A program made the position numbers and the translations under genes. Positions 46,996 to 57,849 of a stretch of 64,000 nt of DNA are shown here, piece after piece. The notes under the pieces are model-generated. The model saw only the letters and a program-made list of their open reading frames with translations. It did not search any database and was not told the origin of the DNA. Within the stretch, counting starts at the first letter, position 1. Every line of letters starts with the position of its first letter. This stretch comes from Galeopsis tetrahit (taxonomy: Eukaryota; Streptophyta; Magnoliopsida; Lamiales; Lamiaceae). Location of the stretch: the NCBI GenBank assembly GCA_963675135.1, contig OY776125.1, positions 63,067,441 to 63,131,440 on the forward strand, read 5' to 3'.

Positions 46996-49464
46996 ACTTT
47001 GGTTCCTGAGAGGTTAGTTGTACCTTTAGGAACCCAAACTTGCCTAATTACCCTGATTGATTCAAGGTGGCTAAGTTGTTTTCCTCTAGCATCTATATAC
47101 ACTGGCTTTCCCTTTGAATGCCTTTGGGAAAGTGTGTGTGAAAGTGTTTACTCTATAAGTATCAGGAGAGTTGTCATTTCTCTTGTACTTATGAGTTCTT
47201 TGTGCTACTTGAGGGAATCTTTGTGGATAGGAATATTTATGACCATTATCCTTTGGCATTAAGGGTTTTGGTTGTCTCATTTTATTATACCCTTGAGGAT
47301 GATTGACCATAGGTCTGTTCAACTGAGGTTTCCTCAGGGGAGTTGACCTGGGCTGAACATACCTTAGATAATTCCTCCGAACATTGTTCAGGAGAGTTGC
47401 CCTTCCATTGGGTCTATTCTGCTGACCAACATTCCTCTTGTGCTCAGGGACTTTGGCCTTTTCCTTAGGTATGGGCCTAGTCTCCTGAAGCACTTGAGTG
47501 GGCATCTCATGCATTTTGCCCTTTCCTTTGTTCAGTGGCTGAATTATTTCATTTTCAGCTTGTTGAGCCACTGATTTAACAAAGATTCTCTTAGTGTTAC
47601 TTGTAGAAACAACGCTAAGACAAGGTGAAGTTTTAAATGGATCAAAACCTAATCCACTTCTTTGAGCCATAGGTCTTTGGTAACTTTGAATTTCCCCTAT
47701 TGCTCTATAGGATTTCTTCAAAGCAGATATCTTTAATTTCAGGCTCTCTTCACTTGATTTAAGAATGTCATACTCATGTGAGATGTTTTCAAATTTTGCT
47801 TGAAGAATTTTTAGTTCAAAATCTTTTCTCTTCTGAGTAAGCAGTTGATCATCAAGCTGTTTTTGTTGATCAACTATCCTAAGAGTGGCTTCATCAAGCT
47901 CTCTCAAGACTTGTTGATACAACTCAGTAGACTTGACATCAACTACTGATTCAGAGGTTTTAGCAAGTTCTATTGACAACCTTTCATTCTCTCTCACACA
48001 GTTGTCATGAAATTCTTGTAACATAGTGAAATCTTCCATTAACTTTCCAAAAGAAAATTTCAGGTTGACTTCACTAGTATTTTGTGATAGAAATGATGGT
48101 AAGCTAGAAGTAGAGCATACCTCATCATCCTCAATGGCCATGTTGCAGACATCATCATCATCACTGTTTGAGAACAGTCCATCATCAGAAGAGTTGAAGC
48201 TTTCAGCACTGTCAGACTCATCACCAGCCATCATGGCTTTTCTATTGGTGAATCTTCTGTCTCTCTTAGCTTATCTTTCTCTTCTCTCCTTTGAGCTGAG
48301 TTCAGGGCAATCATACTGGAAATGTCCTTTCTTCTTACAGTTGTAGCACAAATCTTCATCATCATCCTTCCTTGGCTCATCTCTTCTTCTAGATGATGAA
48401 GGCTCAGCTTTGCTGGACTTTCTCCTATCAGAGTACTTGTCCTCTGATTTTCTTTCTTCAGGACTTTTGTCCTCAGCATTGGCTTTAGGAGAGTTGTATC
48501 TTCTCCTGACCTTGTTGTCTTGGTAGAATTTTTTGTATCTACCAAACCTTGAATTAAGCTTGTCAAACCTTCTAGCCATGAGGGCTAGTTCTTCCTTCAT
48601 TTCAGCCTTGGAGACTGACTTTGAAGATCTAGGAGTGGACTGCATTTCAGGTTCAGCAACTTTGGCTTTGAATGCCACTCCTTTGGTTGGAACTGAAGGT
48701 TCCTCAACAGGCTTTTTTCTGTTGAGATCAAACTCATAAGCTTTGAGTTCTGAGAAGATTTGTTGCATGGGCATGGTAGAGAGATCCTTGGTATTCTGCA
48801 TCATAACTGAGTATACATCCCACTTTTAAGTGAGGCTTCTTAGAATTTTTAGACCAACTTCTCTCTTGGAGTACACCTTGCCCAAGGAGTTGATTTCATT
48901 TATCACATCTGTGAATCTACCAGTAAACTTGTCAATGGACTCTTCTGAATCCATTGTGAATTGTTCAAACTTCTGCACAGCCACTTGGAGCTTATTCTCC
49001 TTGATCTTTTCAGTACCCTCACACATTTCTACAAGAGTATCCCATATTTCTTTGGCAGTTGTGAGAGTGTTCATTGCTAGATAATTCAAATTATCCTTCA
49101 TTTTCTCCTCAGAGGTGAAGTCATCATCATCCTTGGGGATCTCCTCCCTTGTGTCAACTCTTTGAGCTTCAGTTATTCTTCGGTTGATTTGAGTGAACAC
49201 ATAGGGTCCTCTTGTAATCACTCTCAACATATCAGTGTGGAGGGATGCAAGATGAGCTCTTATTCTGATTTTCCAGAAGTCATAGTTCTCAATTGAGAAC
49301 ATAGGCAACTTGTGATGTGAGATGTGGTTGACTGGATTAGTAGCCATATTGTTTAGGCCTTGAACAGCATCAGGAGGAACATCAGCATTGTTGTTCTGAT
49401 TTTGGTTCAGATTCTGATTCTGATTCTGCTGCTTGTTCTGGTTGTTGTTGTTTCCTCTTGCCAT
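46996..49464 (-). pseudogene. gag: Element F gag (B family), cut by the LINE
   Basis: Starts at 49464 with an Asn/Gln-rich leader (MARGNNNNQNKQQNQN), unlike B. A UBN2-type capsid domain, CCHC knuckle (CYNCKKKGHFQYDC), acidic linker with aspartates, coiled coil and basic tail follow. Stops: CAA to TAA at about 48823-48825 and near 48272. About 45 bp are deleted in the capsid region (near 49060) relative to B. The C-terminus is cut by the LINE 3' end at about 46995, close to the gag-pol border. Pol is lost from the window. Confidence 0.9.
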
Positions 49465-49602
49465 ATCTCAAATATAGGGTTAGACAATATATACTCAAGA
49501 TTTCAGAAAGATCAGTTCAGTGACCACACCAAATATGTATTTTTTAAAATCAAGATGGATTTTCAGAAGCAGTGGTCTTTGAACCCCTGCTATGATACCA
49601 CT
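49465..49602 (-). other. Element F leader and primer-binding site
   Basis: TGGTATCATAGC in element sense at 49589-49600 (one mismatch to tRNA-iMet). Confidence 0.83.
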
Positions 49603-51330
49603 TGTTGGTCCTGAAAGGAGTATATAACAAATTTATGGGTGGGGGGGGGGGGAATACACTTGTATGCAAATCTTTTTCAAACTTTAATCAAACAAGTCTT
49701 CAACAAGGTTTTCTTGGACAACTCTGTTGTTATGAACAACTCTTTATAGATAATCAAACTACTTAGTACTATTGAGTACTTAATTAGATAACTATCGAAG
49801 GGACTTATATGTGCGGAATTAGTGGTTGGCCCTTTAGTTTAAACTCCTTTTAAGTTCTGAAATCACCTTAACAGTTTTTCACGGTCTATCAGGGAACTTG
49901 TCCAAATCTTGTTTTTGTACAGTCTTGAGTATGTGTTTTTTGAAAGTTCAGTTTGTGTGCTGTGTTGAATGAATGAACGTACTTGAAAGTAAATCAACAT
50001 AAGATTTTATAGTGGTTCAGAGACTCAAGCTCCTACATCCACTTTCCCTGATTTAATAGGATAATTCCTTCACTCTTGGAATTACTTGTTTTATAGTGCC
50101 AAGGATCACTTGATCAATAACACCACTCCTTTGGTTGTTTGATCCCTAGGATATCAGAGTCCTAGTACTCTCTTCTCAACTCAGAATTAGTTGTTCTTCT
50201 CTCAACAGTTAGCTCCTTACACTTCTACTACTACAACCTTCTAACTTTCTTTCTTGAAAGGTATAAGGGTTGAAGTTTGGTTCCAACTAAGGTTGAGATA
50301 TCCTTTTCAATGAGGTTCAGTGTATAAGGATAGGATATCTCTCTAAGCTTTGTATGGGTATACAATGAGGTTCAGCTTAGAAGAAGTGTTTGAAGACTAA
50401 GAAAGTCTTTTTGAAAGCTTTAGAGTTCTTATGAGCTTTGTAGCTTCAGAATTGTTGCTTGTAGTTGGACGCTTCCAATGGTCTCCACACTTTTGTATTT
50501 ATAGACAAAATTGAGGATTTGCCCGTTGGAAAGACAGCCTCAATTGTCTATAAATGTCTTCCTTGAACTCTGCAACTGGAAGACAGTTTCTTGATAGTGA
50601 CATGTCCTTTGATTGGGAAATAAACGACTGTAACCACTTTGTCTTGTCTTTGCAGCACTCTTCCCAATGTCTGACTTCAAGATTCACTTGATCAAACATG
50701 GACATTACTTCTAATGATTAATCCTCTGATAAGGACAACATTCCTTATCACTTGGACAATTCTGCTTATCATAATCAGCAATGTTGGCTCTAGCTCTTCA
50801 GATGACTTGGCTCTTCCCTTTCTCTTGAACACTTCATGCATGAGTCTTTGATGATCTTTAGGCATATATGACTTGATTCAGTAGCATTGATCTTAGCAGC
50901 ACAGTTGGGATTGTTTTGACATAGTTCTGGTACAAGTGTGCTGAGACAACTTTCCTGGATAAACCTTCTGAACTTGTATGCTTCAGTAGACTAGGTCTTG
51001 ATGATGCATTCATCTCAATTGTTTTTCAGATAGATTGTTCCATAATAAATCTAATCATAATCAGCATAGTTGTCCATCAGCAGACTTAGGTCAAATTGAT
51101 TTAGAGCCTTGAGGGGACTTGATCTTTGTAGACTTCTAAGCATGTGTTCCCCCTCAACTTGTACATCTATCATTCTAAGAGCTGCCGAACATTCCAGCTT
51201 CTTACTAGCTTTAATCTACATGTTCTAACATTCTTAGAACATGATCACTTAGTTCCTGACTTAGCTAATTGGCATGTCTTAAGGGGGGGTTTTGGTATCT
51301 TAATCAAAACTTCTCATTTTATTCCCAACA
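49603..51330 (-). repeat. Element F 5' LTR (1728 bp)
   Basis: TGTTGG to CCCAACA on the plus strand. TATA box in element sense at 50496-50503. Carries a 12-G run at about 49641-49652. Diverged relative of the LTR at 29698-31328. Its right edge lies inside the leader of element G (ATAAG at 51331-51335 is the presumed target). Confidence 0.87.
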
Positions 51331-51404
51331 ATAAGACTTTCCATCAAAGTCTTCTTGGTGATCTAGAAACAACAGTGCAAAAGAACTACTGCTTTGATAC
51401 CACT
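51331..51404 (-). other. Element G leader fragment with primer-binding site
   Basis: TGGTATCAAAGC in element sense at 51391-51402, two bases from the LTR at 51405. The rest of G's internal part is not in the window; F inserted about 70 bp from G's LTR. Confidence 0.75.
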
Positions 51405-51880
51405 TGTTGGTCCCAAAGTTGAGTTAAGATTAGAATGAGTCTAAAAGTCTAGAGGGGAGGGGTGAATAGACTTTTCAAACTTTTCTAAAATATCAGAGTT
51501 ATAATGCGGAAATAGTGTTCGATCTTATATAGTACTGTGCTTAAATCAGATCATCTTAGTGCTTTCAGTATTAATGTGAGCCTTTTTAAGTAAGTTTATA
51601 CTAAACTTTTATGATTATGAATTATACTAAGTAAACAATACTACTGTTCTTAGTATCGAGTAATTCGTCTACTCAACAAGATTTCTCAATCTAATTGTTT
51701 ATATGAATTCTTTAATAACTTAAACAAGGGTCTTTCTACGGTAAGACAGGCAACAAACAATCATTTAAATACCATTAGATCGTTGATCCAACGCATGAAT
51801 TTTCTTTTATATGATTGCATTTCGCATTAATGCGTTTGCTCTATGCAATATGCAATCGCACTGTATTGTCTTACTAATAA
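51405..51880 (-). repeat. Element G LTR, U5/R part, truncated
   Basis: Starts TGTTGGTCCC and shares the U5 block of the A family, including a perfect 9-bp hairpin (51443-51451 with 51467-51475). Similarity to A fades after about 51500. The other LTR end is not recognisable and the limit near 51880 is arbitrary. Confidence 0.6.
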
Positions 51881-52044
51881 ATTAAATTAATATATACAAA
51901 ATGACAAAAATATCCTTTTAATTTAAAATAAATAAAATTTTGAAATTATGAAATGACATATATATCCTTATTAATATTTTATTTTTAAATTTAAACATTT
52001 TTAACATAATTAAAACAATAAATGTAATATTACTAATTATCATC
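51881..52044. other. AT-rich DNA, nothing recognised
   Basis: Very AT-rich sequence between the G LTR remnant and the MULE-like element. I see no gene or repeat structure. Confidence 0.5.
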
Positions 52045-52052
52045 AAAATTAT

Positions 52053-52170
52053 GGGGAAATTATTGTTAAGGTCATTTCACTAAGAGATTTATCTAATAGG
52101 GCATATGTTTTTTTTTTTAAATCTATTAAGGTGAAAATGGCACCTAATAAGACGGTGTTGCCCTTTACCC
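52053..52170 (+). repeat. Left terminal inverted repeat of the MULE-like element
   Basis: Starts GGGGAAATTATTGTTAAGG. The reverse complement of 55361-55471 aligns with it with gaps and ends in the same TTTACCC. Confidence 0.65.
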
Positions 52171-53336
52171 ATTTAAAATTTTGAAATTAATAAAAGTTAA
52201 TTGGATTTACATGAAATCCTTTGAATTAATGCATTCCTCGTTTTACGCGCTTCATAACCTTCCAATTTGTTCCTAAATTGAAGCAAGCTCGAATTAATTA
52301 GCTGGAAGACAATCTTTTCCAAATATTCTGCATATATCGGCCGACCCATTGTTTCCGGCGAAAATCATACTACGGTGAAAAAAGGTATTCCGATCACTTG
52401 CATGCGTGACTTTTTCTTCTTATCTTCAGCGTAATTCGAAAACCTGTAAGTCATATACATAAACGGTGTAAATTCTGTGTAGATTGAAGCAAAACAAAAT
52501 TTAAATAATTTGAAATTAATAAATATTAATAATTTGAAATTAATAATTTTGAATTAATGCAGTTCCTAGTTATACGCACCTTCCAATTATTAAAAAATTC
52601 CTAAAATTAAGCAATTCGAATTAATTGTTAATTATTCAAACAAATAAAATTAAAAAATCTGCATTTTATGATCCTTCCAATTATTCAAATATTCCTAAAA
52701 TTAAGCAATTCGAATTAATTGTTAATTATCCAAACAAAAAAAGTTAAAAAATCTGCATTTTATGATTCAGAAATAAGCGTGTCATAGAGTATACAATTCC
52801 CCATATGTTGAATATGCATATATATATATATGAAATAGATTATGAATTTTAATATGAACAGTGAAATGAATTTTGGTATGTAGAAATGGGTTATTAAGAC
52901 TTATGTTCATTTCAATATGAAGTTTAAAACAGCATACGGGACTGAAATTTTTTGTATGCATAAAATAACATGAACCAATGTGCACAGAGTGACATGCATA
53001 TCAATATGCAAAATAGATGTGCACATTTGTAAATGGCATATTCAAACAGCGGTTTGTTGTGATGTAGGGATTTCATACTTAATTCAGTTAATATCACTGA
53101 AAAGAATTGTTCAGAATAATAAGACGAAGACATAAAATGATAATGCCTACATCGGTATCCATGTTTCATATGGAAAGTTCATTTTGATATGAAGTTGTAA
53201 GAGTAGTATATGCACCTTTCAGATGCACTGCGAATAGCAATTGAATAATAAGTCTATCGAAATTCAAGCTGGAAAAGCTGATTGTAAACCAAACAACATG
53301 TGAATAAACAACTTTTTTTTCCATAAACTTAAGTAT
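52171..53336. repeat. AT-rich MULE interior with a 94-bp tandem duplication
   Basis: Non-coding. 52579-52672 and 52673-52766 are nearly identical copies of a unit starting CCTTCCAATTATT and ending GCATTTTATGAT. A short AT microsatellite lies near 52808-52820. Confidence 0.7.
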
Positions 53337-53571
53337 AATCGCATAAAACAACACCAAAATTACATGTTACATTTTTTCCCCATGGTGCTTTTGTAAACCC
53401 CTCTGTTGTTGCACCCTCACGACCTCTCACCAGCTGAATGTACTTATCCGCCTCATTCGAGTCCATCACTAGCCTTGACAATACCGTTCCTCTCTTGCCG
53501 TGCTCGCACCGAATCCTCTCATTGAGATGCAGATATGTCAGATAATCAAACCACTGGAGCAAATATTGTAC
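53337..53571 (-). pseudogene. Exon-like coding fragment, unidentified
   Basis: In minus sense an acceptor-like TTTGCTCCAG is followed by an open frame (WFDYLTYLHLNERIRCEHGK, later DSNEADKYIQLVRGREG) with better coding character than its surroundings, ending at a stop near 53337. It lies just downstream of the CDCA7-like exon in the same sense and may belong to the same source gene. I do not recognise the sequence. Confidence 0.4.
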
Positions 53572-53644
53572 TTGATTTTGCAAAAGCAATTGTATAAACA
53601 ATTAACAACTCTAATTAGAAAGCTAAAGGTTTGCCAAATTTTAC

Positions 53645-53780
53645 CTTCCCGTAGATTTGTCCAGTAGGTTCCCATCCTTTACCTCTTCTGCAGCGACTGC
53701 AATTGCATATTCCACGACACACAGGGCAGAGCCATTCTGATCTCAGATTAACTTCAGTGACAGTGACATTCTCCCTATAC
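53645..53780 (-). pseudogene. Captured exon of a CDCA7-like zinc-finger gene
   Basis: A 136-bp exon with an AG acceptor and GT donor. It encodes 45 residues including WLCPVCRGICNCSRCRRGK and GWEPTG, the core of the zf-4CXXC_R1 domain of plant CDCA7-type DNA-binding proteins. The preceding exon (expected CxxC motifs) is only vaguely recognisable near 53850-53930. Without the rest of the gene this is a fragment, though its frame and splice sites are clean. Confidence 0.8.
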
Positions 53781-53976
53781 CTGAATTTTGCAATACAATC
53801 ACATTAATTTTGTAGCCATAAAAAATGCAGGTTTTAATCAATACCTTTAATCAGGCAAGAAGCAACATCTGCAGTGAGTCTGCTTCATACTTACATTCAC
53901 TAAAGGCAAGTTCTTGATCCATGGCCAAGATGGCAAACTAAGTGAGGCGTAATTAAGGACATAAGAAGTGCACATA

Positions 53977-53994
53977 CCTTTCTCTTCTTCATCA
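53977..53994. repeat. 18-bp target-site duplication of a LINE, left copy
   Basis: CCTTTCTCTTCTTCATCA here is repeated exactly at 54198-54215. Confidence 0.9.
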
Positions 53995-54689
53995 CACTTT
54001 CTTGTATAAAGATTTGTATACTGTCTTTTACAGACATTGATTGTTAGAGGAGTTTACCTTTTTCCTTCGCCTGGGTTTTGTCCCTAAGGAGGGTTTTCCC
54101 AGGCAAGGTTTTAACGGCACTCCGGCCTCTGGCTCGACTTGTGAGCTTATGGTTTTAAGTTTTCTTTTTTCTTTTATATTCCATACCTTTTTATTGGCCT
54201 TTCTCTTCTTCATCATTATTTTGGTAGCTGCCTGCAGAAAGTAGAGTTAATTTAGAGGATTCAGGTATCAATATCTGCGTATGGGAGATTTAATAAACAG
54301 ACCTGAGTGCATAAGAAAACTCCGGTAAGGTTTAGATCAATGACCTCCTGCCACTGAGATTTTTTCATTCTCATCAATAAAGCATCCCTCGTTATACCTG
54401 GAACCATAGCAAATACTTTTAAGAGAAAATCAACTAAAACACATATTTGGAAGCAAACAAATTCAACTTTTAGACCACCTGCATTATTGATCAAAACATC
54501 TACTGTTCCCCATGCATCCATTGCCTGTAGATGTGTCAATAACACATAACTGAGACTATGCTCTCTACTGCATCAAATAAGAACAACAGAACTAGGAAAT
54601 TCTCTCACAGTTTTAATCATTGACGCCACATCTTCTTCTTTTGAAACATCTCCACCAAAAGTAAGAGCTTGGCCACCAGATGCCTCTAT
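53978..54689 (-). pseudogene. Captured exons of plastid 3-oxoacyl-ACP reductase (FabG-type SDR)
   Basis: Exons in minus sense: 54609-54689 (27 codons, GGDVSKEEDVASMIKT), 54479-54524 (WGTVDVLINNAG), 54303-54397 (ITRDALLMRMKKSQWQEVID through LNLTGVFLCTQ) and 54198-54231 (ATKIMMKKRK). The last one is split by a LINE and its natural donor GTATG follows at 53977. NNAG and the LNLTG stretch are short-chain dehydrogenase motifs, and the sequence matches the plant fatty-acid synthase reductase closely. Exon joints keep frame. The N-terminal Rossmann motif and the catalytic S/YxxxK exons are absent, so no enzyme is made. Confidence 0.88.
53995..54197 (+). mobile_element. 5'-truncated LINE insertion (203 bp)
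   Basis: Matches 46787-46993, the last codons and 3' UTR of the LINE above, with a few differences. It is flanked by an exact 18-bp duplication, which shows target-primed insertion. It lies within a captured ketoacyl-ACP reductase exon. Confidence 0.93.
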
Positions 54690-55360
54690 CTGGAAAAAAT
54701 AACAACCACAATAACTTCCAATTCTACATTACACCAAGAAAAATGAGTTTACTAAATCTAGTAAAGGTTAATCTTACTGTCATCTAATAAAAGCTCCATT
54801 TTATATTGATTTAACCAGAACAGGTAAGGAATATGAACTATAGAGCATTTGTTGGACCAATCAAAACTTGAACTGTGAATACAATCTATAAGAGGGTGAA
54901 CGGCCACAACTAAATATATAATACACAGATATCAGCCACATAAATATCTATAAATCAGAATCTGCACTTGAACTTTTCGTACCCTCCTTTTTGCTCAATT
55001 TTCTCCGGCGACTAGCGGCGGAAGGCCTCCATCTTCATCGTCCCTCTGTCTAGGTTGTCGATCTGGGGTTAAATCCACTAGGTTGTCGAACAGATCAGCC
55101 ATGGCGAAGGGGGCGACGACCGTGGCCATGGAGGGGGCGGCGGGGAGGTCATGGGCAGCGATGACGGTGGCAAGGTGGGTGCGGCGGCCAAGGTGGGGAG
55201 GGAGCTCGACCGATTGGAGTGGGGGAGGGATCTAGTGTTTTGTTTTTTTGGGGAATGAATGTGCCCTATAATTTGGGAATTAATTGATAACAATTAATTA
55301 TGAATTTAAATTTCGAATTACATTTTAAATATATAAATTAAAGGAGTATATGAATATTAA
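54690..55360 (-). other. MULE interior: intron-like DNA and a GC-rich segment
   Basis: 54690-54960 is AT-rich and non-coding. 54980-55240 is markedly GC-rich compared with everything nearby, and on the minus strand holds a 35-codon frame (MADLFDNLVDLTPDRQPRQR..., ATG near 55102). It may be the 5' end of a third captured gene. No family recognised. Confidence 0.4.
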
Positions 55361-55471
55361 GGGTAAATACGGTTTTTTGACACAAAAATGACCTTATTAG
55401 GAAATTTTAAAAGTTGTATGTTTTAGTTGTTTAATAGTCTCTAAAAGTGACCTTATTAGGTAATATTCTCC
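55361..55471 (-). repeat. Right terminal inverted repeat of the MULE-like element
   Basis: On the minus strand starts GGAGAATATTACCTAATAAGG, ending at the 8-bp duplication at 55472. Confidence 0.65.
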
Positions 55472-55479
55472 AAAATTAT

Positions 55480-55815
55480 ATGTATAAATTAATTTAACAT
55501 TCTCATATTTATTTTTTTGTATTTGATGAACCCTAATTACTGACATTTGTTTGCCGACTATTCACACGATTGGTACAACATATCAACAACTTCGGTTAAA
55601 AGACTATAGAACTAGCAATTTGTTTCATCAAACAATTTACCGTGAAGATTCAGATGAGAGTCTAAGCATTCAAATTGAACCTGTTATCCTGCAATTGATG
55701 ATCTTTCTGTTTTATTTGAATACTGATTATGCGCAAGATTGTTTAAGTGCATGTAGAAATTTGTGGACGCACACAGAAGTAGGAATGCTTCACAGATTGA
55801 TACAAACAAATATTT
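55480..55815 (+). other. No gene recognised
   Basis: An open frame (55551-55817) exists but shows no domain. It may be decayed sequence upstream of the PPR pseudogene. Confidence 0.4.
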
Positions 55816-56255
55816 AGGCGACACATTAAAATTGGGTCAAATTGATGTAGCTAGGAAAGTGTTTGATGAAATGCCTGAAAGGATGAATTTACATGGATAG
55901 TTATGTCGCTGTGGGTATGGAAATGCTGGGAGGCTTGTTGAAGCTAGGCAACTGTTCAACAAGGATCCAAAAAAGAGTGCAAGCACTTGGTCTTCACTTG
56001 TTTCTGGGTACTTCAAAACGGGTTTTGAAATAAAAAAAAAAAAATTCAATTATCACATTAGGAAGTCTAGATGTAAAGGGGTGAACAAATTTATGGTTTT
56101 ATTATAAAGACTTGTTTCGATATAGATGTTTATGTAGTTACTAGTCTTATTGACGTGTATGTAAAATGTATGCACATTGTGAAAGCAGAATATCTCTCTA
56201 AAAGCATGCCCAATGGAACTTGGACTGCATTGATTAATGATCATGTTGTGTGAGC
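55816..56255 (+). pseudogene. Pentatricopeptide-repeat (PPR) pseudogene fragment
   Basis: Pieces in shifting frames read LGQIDVARKVFDEMPER, then NAGRLVEARQLFN and TWSSLVSGYFKTGFE, then, after a poly-A run and frameshift, DVYVVTSLIDVYVKC and a stretch ending TWTALIN. These are typical PLS-class PPR helices of organelle RNA-binding proteins. Several frameshifts and stops mean it is dead. Flanking PPR motifs are missing. Confidence 0.8.
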
Positions 56256-56771
56256 AATTCAGTGTTTCCAGAGCACGAGGACAGAAGGGACTGGAGCTAA
56301 CCATATGGATTACTGAAGAAGACATAATATATAAAATTGCTCGTTGATGATCAAAGATGACGATTATTCCTTTTTCTTGTTAGTTGTCTGTAAATTCTCT
56401 CGCCAGTACTTTGTGCAATGTGGTCTTCCTTTGTTGTACTTATGAAAATCCTGGTGCGACAGTTTTTAATATTTTATTTATCTTCGAAGCACGCGAGACC
56501 ATCTATTGCTTTCAGCATAGGAAGTGTAATAATGACATTTGATTGCTTGCTGCCATTTTATTATCAGAACATTTCCAGTTTCATTTTGTATTTTTATTAC
56601 TCCTACATATTCAGAAAATATACTTTCAAAATATAAATAACACTATTATTCACTTGAAAAATGTATATTGAATAATGACCACAAAATTTGAAACAAATTC
56701 AAAAATTTATTACATAATCTTTGATATCTTTAATATTATAAAAGGTTGACCTGTTGTGTATGAATTTGGAA
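56256..56771. other. AT-rich spacer, nothing recognised
   Basis: No feature with support. Open frames here have no coding character. Confidence 0.5.
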
Positions 56772-56970
56772 TCAAAACGAGTAGCCCAGGTTTAACAAGC
56801 CTTTCCAATCCAAACCAAACCAAACAATTTCCTCTATAGGTGATATATCAGTGTGTTGAGAGACACAGTCTATTGAAGATTCTAAACTTTCGTTCTCATG
56901 AGTAAAAGATAATTTAAGTCTCCATTATTGGGATTCATCGTCATCTGCCCTGTAACTCGATCCTACTTTC
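56772..56970 (-). pseudogene. Exon-like remnant, unidentified (last exon)
   Basis: In minus sense an acceptor CTATTTCCAG is followed by a frame encoding KVGSSYRADDDESQ, one TAA, then WRLKLSFTHENESLE through WFGLDWKGLLNLGYSF and TGA. The composition is protein-like, but I do not recognise it. Confidence 0.35.
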
Positions 56971-57849
56971 CTGGAAATAGTCATTATCCCAGTCCATGAA
57001 TAAGAAAAATACTAGGGTGAAAATCACCTGGAAAAATTTAGAGAAAATTTTACTTAGTTTTCAGACAGACCTAAATGAGAGATTTCAACCAATATAATGC
57101 GGAAAGGTGAAATGAAGAATGGAATCATGAATTTTTTATGACGAAGAGATGCTCCAATGGATGTGATTTGTCTTCAAAGCATAAAAACTAATGGTAAATC
57201 ATAGGGATGCTGGCAAAATCTAGCCTTCACATCTCATCAGGTAATGTTCAGAAAATGCTCTTCTAAGAGAGATACATTTAAGTTTTGTTACTAAATACCT
57301 AAAATACAGTATTATGAAATCCTAACCGGTAAAATAGAACAACAACTACTGATATTTGACAAGTCCAAACAACACAGAGAACCGGTCAAGCGCACAAGCT
57401 GATCCTAAAATCTAATCATATAGCAAATATTTTATAAAATAAAAATAACAATGTGATTTTGGCAAAAGGAAAATCACCAACAGATTATGCATTCATATCC
57501 TGCCTGTCACTTGAAGTGCTAATTTCGCTGGCAATGTACACAGTTAACTTTTTATTCCTCTTTCGTGCATCATGTGTTTAAGTGTTTTATTCCTCTTTCG
57601 TGCATCACACACAAAAAAAAACTACCTCGGATCCATCTTCCCGAACTCTGGTATCTCGAAATGGTAACGCCTCACCGACTCTAAAGTGCTCGTATCCCTT
57701 ATCTAAAAACACCCCATTAATTATATACTAAACCTTGTAAAATTCAACCGCAAATTCTGCTTTCAAATGAAGTGAGATGGGTCTGTCCCCCGTCCGTGAA
57801 GACAAGGGGCGGCGCAACCGCAAGGAAACGGCAGAGGATCATACGGTAT
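56971..57849. other. Spacer with a possible exon remnant near 57630-57850
   Basis: Mostly AT-rich. 57630-57850 is GC-richer and on the minus strand reads DTSTLESVRRYHFEIPEFGK in one frame. It may be part of the same lost gene as 56772-56970. A 20-odd-bp unit, 'ttattcctctttcgtgcatca', occurs twice (about 57551 and 57588). Confidence 0.3.

Larger units (their letters stand above)
52053..55471. mobile_element. Pack-MULE-like transposon (3.4 kb)
   Basis: Imperfect terminal inverted repeats of about 110-118 bp (52053-52170 and 55361-55471; both ends carry a TAAGGTCA-type block twice) are flanked on both sides by AAAATTAT (52045-52052, 55472-55479). Long TIRs with an 8-bp duplication fit a Mutator-like element, and a hAT origin is the alternative. 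No transposase is inside. It contains exons from at least two unrelated genes, both on the minus strand, which is the Pack-MULE pattern. Confidence 0.7.

Noticed and set aside
51331..51880. Treating the LTR at 51405 as part of element F
   Set aside because: It has its own primer-binding site at 51391-51402 and A-like U5, while F's LTR ends cleanly at 51330.
55078..55293. 71-codon proline-rich ORF on the minus strand as a gene
   Set aside because: Composition reflects the local GC-rich block. No start context or homology is recognised. Kept only as a possible captured fragment.
52053..55471. Classifying the 3.4-kb element as hAT because of its 8-bp duplication
   Set aside because: Terminal inverted repeats of over 100 bp and the gene-fragment cargo fit a Mutator-like element better. 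Left open as an alternative.
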